Assembly (NCBI GenBank): GCA_024704175.1
Contig: CP085629.1
Span: 5,890,001 to 5,954,000 of the forward strand
Direction: 5' to 3'
Source of the DNA: Paenibacillus sp. P25
GTDB taxonomy: Bacteria > Bacillota > Bacilli > Paenibacillales > NBRC-103111
Length of the DNA stretch: 64,000 nt
Of the stretch, positions 55,193 through 64,000 are shown piece after piece (the first letter of the stretch is position 1; each line of letters begins with the position of its first letter). Position numbers and translations under genes: made by a program. A model generated the notes under the pieces. It made no database searches, had not been told where the DNA came from, and was given only the letters and a program-made list of their open reading frames with translations.

Positions 55193-55783
55193 ATGTACGA
55201 ATTGAAAGACAAGGAGCTTATTTTCGTCTTTACCGGGCCGAACGGCGCAGGCCGAAGAACGGTGGCCCAGATGTCAGGAAACACTCTCGGCATTAAGCAG
55301 GTCCTTTCCTACACTACCAGAGCCCCGCGATCAGCTGAGGTGGACGGCCAGGACTACCATTTTATTACCATGGACGAATTTAAGGCCGCCGAAAGCCGAA
55401 ACGAATTCCTCGAAGTCATCGAACTGGCCGGAAATCGTTACGGTATCAAAGAGCAGGACGTGGCGGACATGGTGCAAAAGTTCGGCACCGTCTACCTGGT
55501 GCTTAACCGGCATGGAGCGGAAACCCTCAAGAAGCTGTACGGCGACCGGATTGTCCGCATCTTTATTTATGCGGATCGGGAAACAATTCTGCGAAGAGAA
55601 CAAGAACGCGGCGATACGCAGGAGCTTATTGACCGCAACATGTCGCAATACGATACCGAGATGGAATACAAGGACCAGTGTGAACACGTATTTGAAAACC
55701 TGGACTTGGCCCATACGGTTTTCGATCTGACCAAGGCACTGGACGACAACTATCTTCACCGGAATTTGCTGGATCTCGATTAA
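55193..55783 (+). CDS. Guanylate-kinase-like protein with altered P-loop
   Basis: 196 residues, intact. Guanylate kinase fold: KELIFVFTGPNGAGRRTVAQ (P-loop), GMP-binding SYTTRAPRSAEVDGQDYHFIT, then LVLNRHGAETLKKLYG and ETILRREQERGDTQELIDRN. The P-loop lysine of GxxGxGK(S/T) is Arg (GAGRRT), and the chain carries a long C-terminal helix region. Typical gmk (GPSGVGKGT) is expected elsewhere in the genome; this is a paralogue, probably not a standard kinase. GAAGGAGGG precedes the ATG. Confidence 0.82.
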   Translation: MYELKDKELIFVFTGPNGAGRRTVAQMSGNTLGIKQVLSYTTRAPRSAEVDGQDYHFITMDEFKAAESRNEFLEVIELAGNRYGIKEQDVADMVQKFGTVYLVLNRHGAETLKKLYGDRIVRIFIYADRETILRREQERGDTQELIDRNMSQYDTEMEYKDQCEHVFENLDLAHTVFDLTKALDDNYLHRNLLDLD

Positions 55784-55808
55784 CTGCAAGGCCCGTATAC
55801 CATACAAC

Positions 55809-55846
55809 AAAAATCCCGCTTTCTCTTCGTGAGAAAAGGCGGGATT
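55809..55846. terminator. Terminator after the guanylate-kinase-like gene
   Basis: AAAATCCCGC (55809-55818) pairs with GCGGGATTTT (55837-55847 region), inner CTTTCTC/GAGAAAAG pairs, T4 follows. A-rich on the other side. Confidence 0.82.
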
Positions 55847-55980
55847 TTGCAGTTTCACAACCGATACCGGTCAGGCTTTCCACACCCGAAGTGCGAAGCA
55901 GGGCCACCCTCTGCTATACTTTACACATCCAACGGAACCAAGCGAGACCCAAGTTTCAGAATAAAAGGAGGCTCCCTGTC

Positions 55981-57144
55981 ATGCCTATCATTCATATCGA
56001 ACCGACACCCAGTCCGAATACCATGAAAATCAATCTGACCGAGCGGTCGCCCGAGGGCATCCGCCAGACGTTTCACCGCGAGCAGGCCGACAAGGCGCCC
56101 GAGCCGCTCAACCTGTTGCTGGCCATCGAAGGCGTAAAGAGTCTATACCGGGCGACCGATTTTATTGCCCTTGACCGCACGCCCAAAGGCGATTGGCAGC
56201 AAATTCTGGTCGCCGTACGCGAGGTCCTGGGGGCCGCCGACGGCGCAGCCGGAACCCCGTCTGCAGCGGGCACAGCCCCGTTCCCGGAAGACGCCGCTTT
56301 CGGTGAGGTGCAGGTGAAGCTTCAGCATTTCCGCGGGATTCCCCTGCAGGTTCGTGTCACGAACGGCCGGGAAGAGAAACGCGTCGCCCTGCCCCAGCGG
56401 TTCAGCGACGCTGCGATCCGGGGCGCCGCGGCGGCTCCGAACCTGATCAAGGAACGGTCGCTCGATGATTGGGACACACGGTACGGCGAGCTGCAGGAGG
56501 TGCTCGACGAGGTCATTCAGGAGCTGGACGCCTCCTATTCCGATGAGCGACTCGAGCAGCTCATTGCCCAGGCGGCTCGCTGGTCCGGTGGAAGCCGAAG
56601 CGAAGGAGCTTGCGGCGACCCAGCGGCGTCAGCTGAGCTACGAAGAGACCGAGCGGGAACTGGAAGCGCCCGACTGGAAACGAAGATATGCCGCCCTTCA
56701 GCGGCTCAAGCCGTCAGGCGCCACTCTGCCAGCCGCTGCTTAAAGCGCTGGATGACGAGCAGTCGACCGTTCGCCGGCTGGCAACGGTGTACCTTGGCGA
56801 CCTGAAGGACCCGGAGGTGCTTCCGCATTTGTTCCGCGCGCTGAAGGACGCTTCCGCCTCGGTACGCCGCACGGCCGGCGATACGCTGTCCGACCTGGGT
56901 GATCCGGCGGCCCAGCCGGCGATGATCGAAGCGCTGCGTGATACAAATAAGCTTGTACGCTGGCGGGCGGCACGCTTCTTATACGAGGTCGGCGACGAGC
57001 AGGCGCTGAACGCGGCCGCGTGAGGCCCAGGACGATCCCGAGTTCGAAGTGCGGATGCAGGTCCGGATGGCGCTGGAGCGTATTGAAGGCGGCCATGCCG
57101 CGGAAGGCTCCGTCTGGCAGCAAATGACGCGCAGAGAGCGTTAA
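55981..57144 (+). CDS. CvfC-like protein (Nfu N-terminal plus HEAT repeats), three frameshifts
   Basis: Matches the layout of staphylococcal conserved virulence factor C: MPIIHIEPTPSPNTMKINLT opens an Nfu/NifU N-terminal domain, then VKLQHFRGIPLQVRVTNG, DDWDTRYGELQEVLDEVIQE, then HEAT repeats (VRRLATVYLGDLKDPEVLPH, VRRTAGDTLSDLGDPAAQP, VRWRAARFLYEVGDEQAL) and a C-terminal MALERIEGGHAAEGSVWQQM. Shifts near 56585, 56730 and 57020; joined about 387 residues. AAAGGAGG before the ATG. Function in Bacillales not established. Its stop overlaps the convergent MBL gene by four bases. Confidence 0.88.
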
Positions 57145-58108
57145 TGATGAACTCTGTGCCCCGCGAAAATCGGTTCCTTAACGGTTTCTCCGAGCTTGAG
57201 CAGACATAGCTTCTCCGGCTTAAGGCCTCTGCGCTTCCATTCGGCCTTAAGCCGGTTCAAGGCTTCGAGCGGCGTATCGTTCGACAGCTTGTACGCCCCG
57301 TAATGCATCGGGATGAATTGATCCGCCCCGCAATCCAAAAAAGCCTGCACGGCTTCCTCCGGATTCATGTGCTGCATATGCATAAACCATTCCGGATCAT
57401 AGGCTCCGATCGGCAGCAGCGCCATACCGATATCGAACCGCTCTCCGATCAGCTTGAAACCGGGAAAATATCCGGTATCCCCGGCAAAATAAACGGCCTT
57501 CCCGTGGCCGTCCCGGCTGGGCTGGAGCACCCATCCGCCCCAATGGGAGCGGTTGATGTCGAACAGCGTCCGCCTCGTCCAGTGCTGAGCCGGAACAAAA
57601 TGCAGCTCCAGTCCGGGCAGCCGGAGCTTTCCCCACCAGCCCAGCTCCGTAACACGATGGAAGCCACTGGAAAGCAGCTTGCCCCCGAGCCCCTCGGGCA
57701 CGAACATCTGCAGCTGATGGTTCATCCGCAGCGACCTTTTCAAAGCCGATAAATCCATGTGGTCATAATGGCTGTGCGACAGCGCGACGCCGTCGATCCG
57801 GGGCAGGTCCGACACGCGCAGACCCGGCTCGGTGAGCCGTTTTTCCAGGCCCATCCGTTCCGCCCAGACCGGATCGAACAGCAGATTCATCCCCGCCATC
57901 TGCACCAGGAACGAAGAATGCCCGATCCAGGTGACCGTGGTCTCCGTCCGGTTGCTCCGCAAATACTCGATTTGTTTATTCTCACATTGGGGCACTTGGT
58001 AGGAATAATCCCGGATCTTTAGCCGCTTCTGCTTTCTCCATTTCCGCATATCCCGCAGTGTCTTGGTATTGCGCACACCGCCCAAATTTTCGAATCGTCT
58101 TTTTTCAC
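57141..58108 (-). CDS. Metallo-beta-lactamase fold hydrolase (NAPE-PLD-like), start-proximal shift
   Basis: About 322 residues. Zinc motif in ALSHSHYDHMDLSALK, then AQHWTRRTLFDINRSHWGGW, AVYFAGDTGYFPGF and FIPMHYGAYKL. Resembles UlaG/NAPE-PLD-type hydrolases: TVTWIGHSSFLVQMAGMNLL FDPVW. The true start is probably GTG at 58108 (GGAGGAG five bases upstream, MKKRRFENLGGVRN); an A6 run there appears one base short, otherwise a TTG at 58085 would be used. Substrate unknown. Confidence 0.85.
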
Positions 58109-58376
58109 GGTGACTCCTCCCCGCATTTCGCGTGTCTTCTATTATATATGCCGCCTCGGTCGTCTGAACGGTAAGGGTTTGTATGTAGATTAACCGCGAG
58201 CCCCGGCTCAGAAACTGATATAATGAGACTGCTGAAAATAGCCGCGCCGTCCCTCCCGAAGAGACCGTCTCCGTTTAGTATAGCCTATGCATGGGTGTAC
58301 CTGGCTCCCGTATGGACAGCAAGTCCTGCCAGTAAAACGGGCATCTTCCGGACGACCGGGCCGTTCGGGGGGCTGT

Positions 58377-58463
58377 ATGCTGACCGGCCGCTGTCATATT
58401 GCGGTTATCCCTGCCGAATGGGTGGAACAGCTAAAGCACACACCTTACGAAGAAAGGAAGTAA
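58377..58463 (+). CDS. Possible 28-residue ORF before thiamine pyrophosphokinase
   Basis: ATG preceded by a G6 run; product MLTGRCHIAVIPAEWVEQLK HTPYEERK. Its stop is six bases before the next gene, whose ribosome site lies inside it. It may be a real small peptide or the remnant C-terminus of a broken gene, since the preceding 58110-58376 region has no other frame and no riboswitch I recognise. Confidence 0.25.
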   Translation: MLTGRCHIAVIPAEWVEQLKHTPYEERK

Positions 58464-58469
58464 CATACA

Positions 58470-59148
58470 TGAAGGAAGGCAAGTGGGTCATTTGCTCCGG
58501 AGGTTCGCTGGGCGCGTGGGCGCACCCTTATCTCCGCGAGGCGGATAGAAGAGTTGGAGCGGACCGGGGGCGCTCTACCTCGTGGAGCAGGGCTATGATC
58601 CCGATATGGCGCTGGGCGATTTTGATTCGGTGACGGAGGAGGAGCTGGAACGGATCCGCGGCCGAAGCCGCCGCTTCGTGTCCTGCGACCCGGTCTGGAA
58701 GGACCTGACCGATACGGAGATGGCGATGACCTGGGCAATGGAGCAGGGCGCACAGGATTTGGTCCTTGTGGGGGTGCTGGGCGACCGATTGGACCACTCG
58801 CTGGCGAATGTGCATTTGCTGCGCAAAGCGCTGGAGGCCGGCGTCCGCCGCCGCATTGTGGACGCGCAGAATGAAGTGCAGTTAATGAACGGACAGCACC
58901 CTCTCGTGCTTCATCCCGATCACCGGTATACCCAGGTCTCGCTGCTTCCGCTGTCGCTGGAGGTCACCGGCATTAACCTGAGCGGGTTCCTCTATCCTCT
59001 GAATGAGGCCACACTGACCATCGGTCAATCCCTTGGAATCAGCAACGTACTGGTGGGGGAGCAAGGTGTAATTAAAGTCCGGGATGGCTTGCTCCTCGTC
59101 ATCCGGAGTACGGATACGGTGGATGACGAAAGAACCGGCTCCATCTAA
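58470..59148 (+). CDS. Thiamine pyrophosphokinase, frameshifted
   Basis: Makes thiamine diphosphate from thiamine and ATP. Start MKEGKWVICSGGSLGAWAHP, then across a shift near 58570 GADRGALYLVEQGYDPDMAL GDFDS, the GDFDSV active-site block, DLTDTEMAMTWAMEQGAQDL and GVLGDRLDHSLANVHLL. C-terminal beta domain: VSLLPLSLEVTGINLSGFLY. About 225 residues joined. AAGGAAG nine bases before the ATG. It converges on ywbE with a four-base overlap of stops. Confidence 0.88.
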
Positions 59149-59363
59149 ACCTGGGGCCGGCCGCCGATGATCTGCTTGACTCTCCCTACCTGTCCGTCCT
59201 GCAGCCGAACTTTAATGCCATGAGGATGATGAGGCGAGTTCGTCAAAATATCCTTCACGATGCCCCGCGTCGTTCGGCCCGTCCGCTGATCCTGCTTGAG
59301 AACGATATCGACTTCCAGGCCCGGATGGATATCCTTGCGATTCTGTCCGTTGATGCTTGACAT
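59145..59363 (-). CDS. YwbE family protein
   Basis: 72 residues, intact. NRKDIHPGLEVDIVLKQDQR TG, RGIVKDILTNSPHHPHGIKV and DGQVGRVKQIIGGRPQV are the YwbE-family blocks (beta-barrel, possibly RNA-related). Function unknown. GGGGAATC upstream of the ATG. Confidence 0.85.
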   Translation of the reverse strand: MSSINGQNRKDIHPGLEVDIVLKQDQRTGRTTRGIVKDILTNSPHHPHGIKVRLQDGQVGRVKQIIGGRPQV

Positions 59364-59495
59364 AAAGCGATTCCCCGATCGGTCCAGGATAAACGGTTAC
59401 GCCGTCTTGTCTTATAAGATCGGCGTGTTTATCAAGACGATTAAATGGTGCTGTTCCCGATTGTACAAGAATCGCTTAAGCCTTCGCAACTGCCC

Positions 59496-61045
59496 TCAGG
59501 ATTCCTCAATCGGCTTGGGCGGTACTGTGGAAGGGGTCCGGACCCGCCGGATGAAGAAAGAGAGCAGCAGGGCCAGGAGGCTGAATAAGGTTGCTACCAG
59601 AAACGCATCGTTAATGCCCTTGATGGCCGCTTCCTGACTGGCCAGTCCGTATACCAGCTGGGTGGCCAGAGCTGTTCCTTGCGAGGCAGGCAGACCCGAC
59701 ATGGCCGCCAGGCCGGCGCCAAGCGTTCCCAGCGTTTCCACCACCGACGGATTGGCAAGATTGACCGTATTCGCATAATCCCCCATGTGAACGGTGGAAC
59801 GCGACGTCATGACCGTTACGAGTAGAGCGGTCCCGATGGAGCCGGCGATCTGCCGCATAGTATTCGACATGGCTGTGGCATGGTCGCTGAGATAAAGAGG
59901 AATCTGGTTGAGTCCGGCCGTCTGAACCGTCATCATCAGCATGGAGATCCCGAAGTTCCGTACCGTATACAGCAGCAGAATGTGGCTGTAGGGCGTCTCC
60001 GAGGTCAGGAAGCTGAATTGATAGGTCGTCAGAGCAGTGATGATCAGCCCTACGACAGCCAGCGGCCTCGCTCCGATCCGGTCGAACAGCGCGCCGGAAA
60101 TCGGGGACATGATGCCCATCAGGATCGCGCCGGGAAGCATCAGCAGGCCTGACTGGAACGCCGTGAAGCCCCGAATGTTCTGCAAATAAATCGGCGACAG
60201 GATCATCCCTCCGAACATCGCCAGGTTGATCGCCGAACCGATAATCGTGGTTAGTGTAAACACACTGTAACGGAAAACCCGGAATTCCAGCGGCAGGTCG
60301 CTCCACGCTTAACTCCCGCAGGACGAAGAAGGCAACGAATACAGCCCCCCAGAATCAGAAAGCCGACGACAATGAGACTGCTCCACCCTTTACTTCCCGC
60401 TTCACTGAATCCGTACAGCAGTCCCCCGAAGCCGATGGTCGATAAGATGGCTCCACCCGAATCGAACACGGGGTTCGTCGGGGTCCCGACATTCCGGAGC
60501 CAGCGGAAAGCCAGCAAAATATCCAGCGGCCCCAGCGGAATCATCATAATGAACAAAATACGCCAGGTGTAATGCTCGACGATCCAACCGGCCAAGGTCG
60601 GGCCGATAGCGGGGGCGAAGATGATGGCGATCCCCATCATCCCCATCGCCGCCCCCCTTTTCTCCGGCGGGAATACACGGAAAAACACGTTCATCACGAG
60701 GGGCATGAGAATACCGGCCCCGCTCGCCTGAATAACCCGTCCGACCATCATGACGGTAAAGCCCGGCGCCAGCGAACAAATCACCGCCCCCGCCGTAAAT
60801 AAAGCCATGGCGGCCAGAAACAAGCCCCGGGTCGGATACCGTTCGATCAGAAAGGCCGTAATCGGAATCAGCACGCCGTTCACCAGCATATAGCCGGTGG
60901 AAAGCCACTGAATGGTCGTGGCCGACACATTGAAATCGTTCATTAAGTGAGGAATGGCGATGTTGATCAGCGTCTGATTCAGAATAGCGATGAAAGCGCC
61001 GGTCAGAAGGACGGCGATCGTGCGTCCGATCGGTTCGTTGGCCAC
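59496..61045 (-). CDS. EmrB/QacA (DHA2) drug efflux transporter, two frameshifts
   Basis: 14-span MFS exporter. Motifs: LTGAFIAILNQTLINIAIPH (TM1), TIQWLSTGYMLVNGVLIPIT, MVGRVIQASGAGILMPLVMN, RGAAMGMMGIAIIFAPAIGPT LAG, and, after the shifts near 60345 and 60300, VFTLTTIIGSAINLAMFGGM and SGALFDRIGARPLAVVGLI. C-terminus FFIRRVRTPSTVPPKP. It follows the HlyD/EmrA gene by twelve bases; the pair forms a drug export system across the envelope. Substrate unknown. Confidence 0.88.
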
Positions 61046-61057
61046 CTCTCGTCCCCC

Positions 61058-61724
61058 CTAAATATGAATCCGGACTGTGGTGCTCATTCCCGGAGCCAGC
61101 GTCAAGCCTTTATACCCGTCGAGCAGGATGGTAACCGGAATCACTTGGCTGACCTTCGTATAGTTTGCCGTCGTGTTGGAAGCCGGTAAAAGCGAGAAGG
61201 TCCCCGCCGTTGTCAATCCGAGCTTGTCTACGTGCCCGCTCAGCACTGTGCCCGGGTAGGCATCGACATACACATCGACCGCCTGTCCAGATTTCACGTT
61301 GTTAATGACATTCTCATCAATATTGGCCGTGATCCAGAGATTGTTCAGGTCATAAGCCCGGGCCAGCACGGCTCCGGGACTGACGTATCCGTTCGGAACG
61401 ACATTCTGCTGAACAATGGTCGCACCGACGGGAAAATCGATGTCCACCCGGCCTGCGGCCGTGCCGGCGGCTCCTCCGGCGGCCGCCGCCGTCGCAATGC
61501 TGCCCACCCGGTCCCCGCTGGCATAGGCTTTGCCCACCTGACCGGTCCAATCGGTCAACCTGCCCGCCGCCGTGGCGGAGATGGTCACGAGCCGCCCGTC
61601 AACATGTGCGTTGTCCGTTTTGACATAGTTCACCGATTGGTTGTAATAGTAGGTCGCGGCTCCGCCGCCGCCGAGAATGATTAGAATGATCAGAATATTC
61701 ACCAGCAAGCATCTTTGGATTCAT
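61058..61724 (-). CDS. HlyD/EmrA-like adaptor protein, start-proximal shift
   Basis: Partner of the EmrB transporter. Start MNPKMLLVNILIILIILGGG GAA (one base out near 61712), signal-anchor helix, then biotinyl-lipoyl-like region NYVKTDNAHVDGRLVTISAT AAGRL, hairpin, VVPNGYVSPGAVLARAYDLN NLWITANIDE and SGQAVDVYVDAYPGTVLSGH. It has a short hairpin, unlike long Gram-negative EmrA. GGGGGT precedes the ATG. Confidence 0.85.
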
Positions 61725-61816
61725 GTGAGAGGTACCCCCTGTTTTTCCCGTGATTTGCAGCTTCGCTTATTTTTGTATGGCGGAGGGGATTTTATACAGC
61801 CGCGCAGCGGAGCCGG

Positions 61817-61846
61817 AAAAACAAAAGCGCCCTGGCCAAAGGACGC
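61817..61846 (-). terminator. Probable terminator of the 61850 gene
   Basis: On the minus strand GCGTCCT (61846-61840) pairs imperfectly with AGGGCGC (61833-61827), followed by TTTTGTTTTT. Confidence 0.5.
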
Positions 61847-61849
61847 ACA

Positions 61850-62339
61850 CTACGGTCTTACAGGATCGGCTTCCATTTCCGCGGAATGCGGCTTGATTTT
61901 GGCAAGGCCCAGGGCCAAATGCTCCCAAAGAAGGGATTCGACCCACTCCACTTGATTATTTTCACATTCGACGATAAGAACGACTTCCGAGACTTTGCCT
62001 CTGGTCCTTCTCTTGTTCTTCTTATAGACCTTGTTAATGTACAAATCGATCAAGAAACCAAGGGCAAACCCGCCCCCGCACCGATCAGCCCCCAATAAAT
62101 CGGCCCCCACTCCAGAACAAAGCCTTTGCTCGAGCCGATGACCGAGAAGGCCACAGCCAAAGCCATCCCCTTCCCGATGAAAGAAACGCCGTCCGCCCGG
62201 TGTATGGTATCAAACAGCTTGCGTTCCTCGGCCCGATTGTCCAGCGGAATGACAAACAGCTCCTTCACCCCCGTTCCTCCAATTTGGCAATGGCCAATTC
62301 AATAAAGTTAGAATGCTCGAACGTGGCGACAATTTGCAT
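61850..62339 (-). CDS. Small membrane-linked protein of unknown family, two frameshifts
   Basis: MQIVATFEHSNFIELAIAKL EERG starts a soluble ferredoxin-like unit (VKELFVIPLDNRAEERKLFD TIH), followed by a two-helix membrane hairpin (KGMALAVAFSVIGSSKGFVL; WGPIYWGLIGAGAGFALGFLI DL) and a C-terminal KVSEVVLIVECENNQVEWVE SLL that repeats the alpha/beta theme. Shifts near 62272 (G run) and 62055. About 163 residues. AAGGTGG five bases before the ATG; it starts directly after the stop of the next gene. The layout recalls DUF1269/stress-type membrane proteins; function unknown. Confidence 0.62.
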
Positions 62340-63128
62340 TTATTCCACCTTGCTTCCTTTGATAATCCTGAAGTCCGGCCGCTGGTAATGCCGCTTTAAA
62401 TAATTTGATTGTTCTTTCTTGAACAATTTGTTGTTTTCCACACAGTTGGTATATGCGTCATAAATGGTAAAAAAGTAAAAGGAAGGAAAATAAAGCAGCC
62501 ACTGTGGATTGAGTACGCTTGTCGATTTGGCGATATCGCCCAAAATCAAATAGTGAATCCCTTCGATCATATGCGAATAATGGACAAAGATCACCGTCAT
62601 CACGAGGTTAAAAAAGCCGAGAACAATCCGGTGAATGTATAATTGGCCGACGCTGGGTATGGTCATCGACCAGAGCAGCGCGGCTATCGGGTTTCTTTTA
62701 TCCAAATAATTGATCTCGAGCGCCCCGATACTGAAGGTGTTAAAGGGGGCATTCTCTTTGTCGGCGAGCAAGCTGATTTTGTTCAAATCCATCGTTGTCC
62801 GGTAGCTGTCCCAGATGGCGAACAGATAGACCGGTATATACATATGCATCATGTTTACGTCCAATACAGCCCGGGCCGCGGCAATATCCCCGTTGAACGA
62901 ATAGACCATAGCCGAGTTCAGATGGATTTTCTGGTTAATGAACAGCTCCCATATAAATAAGGCCATGCCCCGCAGATACTTGGACAAAAGCATATGTCCA
63001 AATCCCGGGAAGGCAATCGACCAGCAAGCTACGATATACGGATTTTTCAGATGCAGCTGGGTCGTCCCGAAGATGCTCACATAAGCTTTATACCTGCGGT
63101 ATTGATTATTATTGGTATAATTATTCAT
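62340..63128 (-). CDS. Multi-pass membrane protein of unknown function
   Basis: 262 residues, intact, lower GC than its surroundings. Start MNNYTNNNQYRRYKAYVSIF; two matching halves each with a membrane-entering P-G-x-G-H/P-S-V-G-Q motif (AFPGFGHMLLSKYLRGMALF IWEL; TIPSVGQLYIHRIVLGFFNL VMT), suggesting internal duplication. Further spans MHMYIPVYLFAIWDSYRT and LLYFPSFYFFTIYDAYTN end each half. Stop abuts the start of the 61850-62339 gene. Not assigned to a family. Confidence 0.72.
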   Translation of the reverse strand: MNNYTNNNQYRRYKAYVSIFGTTQLHLKNPYIVACWSIAFPGFGHMLLSKYLRGMALFIWELFINQKIHLNSAMVYSFNGDIAAARAVLDVNMMHMYIPVYLFAIWDSYRTTMDLNKISLLADKENAPFNTFSIGALEINYLDKRNPIAALLWSMTIPSVGQLYIHRIVLGFFNLVMTVIFVHYSHMIEGIHYLILGDIAKSTSVLNPQWLLYFPSFYFFTIYDAYTNCVENNKLFKKEQSNYLKRHYQRPDFRIIKGSKVE

Positions 63129-63218
63129 AACGAGAACCCCAACAAGGCCGGAAATTTTGCATTGCCGTTGTATTATTCCCAAATCTTGACTTACTATTTC
63201 AAATGTTCGTGAGAAATG

Positions 63219-63247
63219 AAAAAAGGACACCCGTCAGGTTGTCCTTT
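63219..63247 (-). terminator. Terminator of the ABC exporter gene
   Basis: AAAGGACA (63222-63229) pairs with TGTCCTTT (63240-63247); T6 on the minus strand. Confidence 0.8.
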
Positions 63248-63261
63248 AAGCTCAATGCCGG

Positions 63262-64000
63262 TTAGCCCGTCACCGCCGCCTCATCGCCGGCTTCCGCGGG
63301 CCTGCCGTGGCCTGCGCCCGATTGCAGCTGGTACATCCGGTAATAACGTCCCTGGAGCCGCATCAGCTCCTCGTGGTTGCCTCGCTCGACGATTTCGCCG
63401 CGGTGCAGCACGAGAATCTGGTCAGCGTCCCGGATGGTCGACAGCCGATGGGCGATGACGAAGGTGGTCCGGCCTTCGCTCACAACCCGAAGGGCTTCCT
63501 GGATCAGCCCCTCGGTTTCGCTGTCGATGCTGGCCGTCGCCTCGTCGAGAATCAGTATGGCCGGGTCATACGCGAGCGCCCGGGCGAAGGAGATCAGCCG
63601 CCGCTGCCCGGCGGACAGCGTACTGCCCCGCTCCACCACCGGCTCGTCATAGCCGCCGGGGAGCTGCTCGATGAAAGAGGCGGCGCCTACATCGGCGAGC
63701 GCTTTGCGCACTTTCTCGGGACCGATGCGGTCGTTGTACAGGCTGACATTGAATTTGATGTCGCCTGCGAACAAGAACGGGTCCTGCAGCACAATGCCCA
63801 TATGCTTCCGCAGCTCCTGCTTGGACATCCCCCGGATATCCTGGCCGTCAATCCGGATCGAGCCTTCAGTCGGCTCATAGAAGCCGAGCAGCAGGTTCAT
63901 GATCGAGCTCTTACCCGAGCCGGTATGGCCGACGAGCGCTATCGTCTCCCCTTCTTGGCCTCGAAGGAAATGTCCCGCAGGACCGGTTCGCCCGGTTTAT
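63262..64000 (-). CDS. ABC exporter (MsbA/LmrA type), C-terminal ATPase part, frameshifted
   Basis: Continues beyond the window. Walker A VGHTGSGKSSIMNLLLGFYE, Q-loop VLQDPFLFAGDI, signature LSAGQRRLISFARALA, Walker B DPAILILDEATASID, H-loop FVIAHRLSTIRDAD. A G run near 63953 is one base short and interrupts the join to VLRDISFE. Fused membrane domain would be upstream, outside the window. Substrate (drug, lipid or peptide) unknown; a terminator closes the gene. Confidence 0.9.

Noticed and set aside
58109-58469. TPP riboswitch before thiamine pyrophosphokinase
   Set aside because: The CTGAGA core and GAACCTG-type sequences are absent.

Overview
The window looks like chromosome of a GC-rich member of the Paenibacillaceae (Paenibacillus or a close relative). 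The evidence is gene content and style: strong AGGAGG-type ribosome sites, SLH-anchored surface protein, YhcN/YlaJ-type sporulation lipoprotein, bacilliredoxin, CvfC, YneF and YwbE relatives, a caa3 oxidase (ctaCDEF with ctaG and a DUF420/CtaM protein) and many GC-rich codons. No rRNA, tRNA, transposase, prophage or CRISPR array is visible.

The dominant technical feature is the number of broken frames. About 37 genes, including ones expected to be needed or at least functional (acpS, ctaD, a caa3 subunit gene, thiamine pyrophosphokinase), are interrupted by one-base shifts, many at short G/C or A/T runs; two carry pairs of shifts that cancel out. This is far more than a living genome would tolerate, so I annotate these as single genes with probable sequence errors rather than as pseudogenes. 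Two interruptions differ: an in-frame TGA in the SH3/copper-amine-oxidase-like gene, and a junction near 16057 where a GAF sensor kinase runs into the middle of a response regulator with about a kilobase apparently missing.

Layout. 1-5.9 kb: end of a superoxide dismutase, then a minus-strand block folE, yneF-like, HD-GYP, ogt, queG, signal peptidase, DUF402 phosphatase-like, GNAT. 6.3-10.3 kb (plus): Ser/Gly-rich secreted protein, small protein, sodA, a second HD-GYP phosphodiesterase, Crp/Fnr regulator. 10.4-18.2 kb (minus): SH3-domain secreted protein, a histidyl-tRNA synthetase paralogue behind what looks like a His-codon leader-peptide attenuator, VOC protein, FMN reductase, two-component remnant, mutY. 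18.4-27.4 kb: AraC regulators, membrane protein plus cytochrome c, SDR, acpS, nadE, bacilliredoxin, small hydrophilic proteins, membrane protein pair, MerR-methyltransferase fusion. 27.7-34.7 kb: CorC/HlyC-type transporter, HI0933-type flavoprotein, BNR-repeat protein with a MoaD-like partner, CDF metal efflux with two tiny membrane proteins, DUF4870. 34.8-46.3 kb: a large SGNH-hydrolase/FN3/SLH surface protein, DRE-TIM aldolase, MOSC plus radical-SAM pair, AraC plus GH4 alpha-galactosidase, malic enzyme, membrane-anchored TlpA thioredoxin, NlpC/P60 endopeptidase. 46.4-52 kb: a palindromic repeat element and the caa3 oxidase locus. 52-64 kb: sporulation lipoprotein, DEAD-box helicase with a 13-unit RGG-like tail, guanylate-kinase-like protein, CvfC, MBL hydrolase, thiamine pyrophosphokinase, YwbE, EmrAB-type efflux pair, two membrane proteins and the end of an ABC exporter.

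The signals most worth following are the putative histidine leader attenuator (13716-13923), the hairpin lying between the Shine-Dalgarno and the TTG start of the CorC gene (27704-27748), the palindromic element (46382-46556), the 45-bp repeat tail of the helicase (54446-55029), and the guanylate-kinase-like protein with arginine in place of the P-loop lysine.
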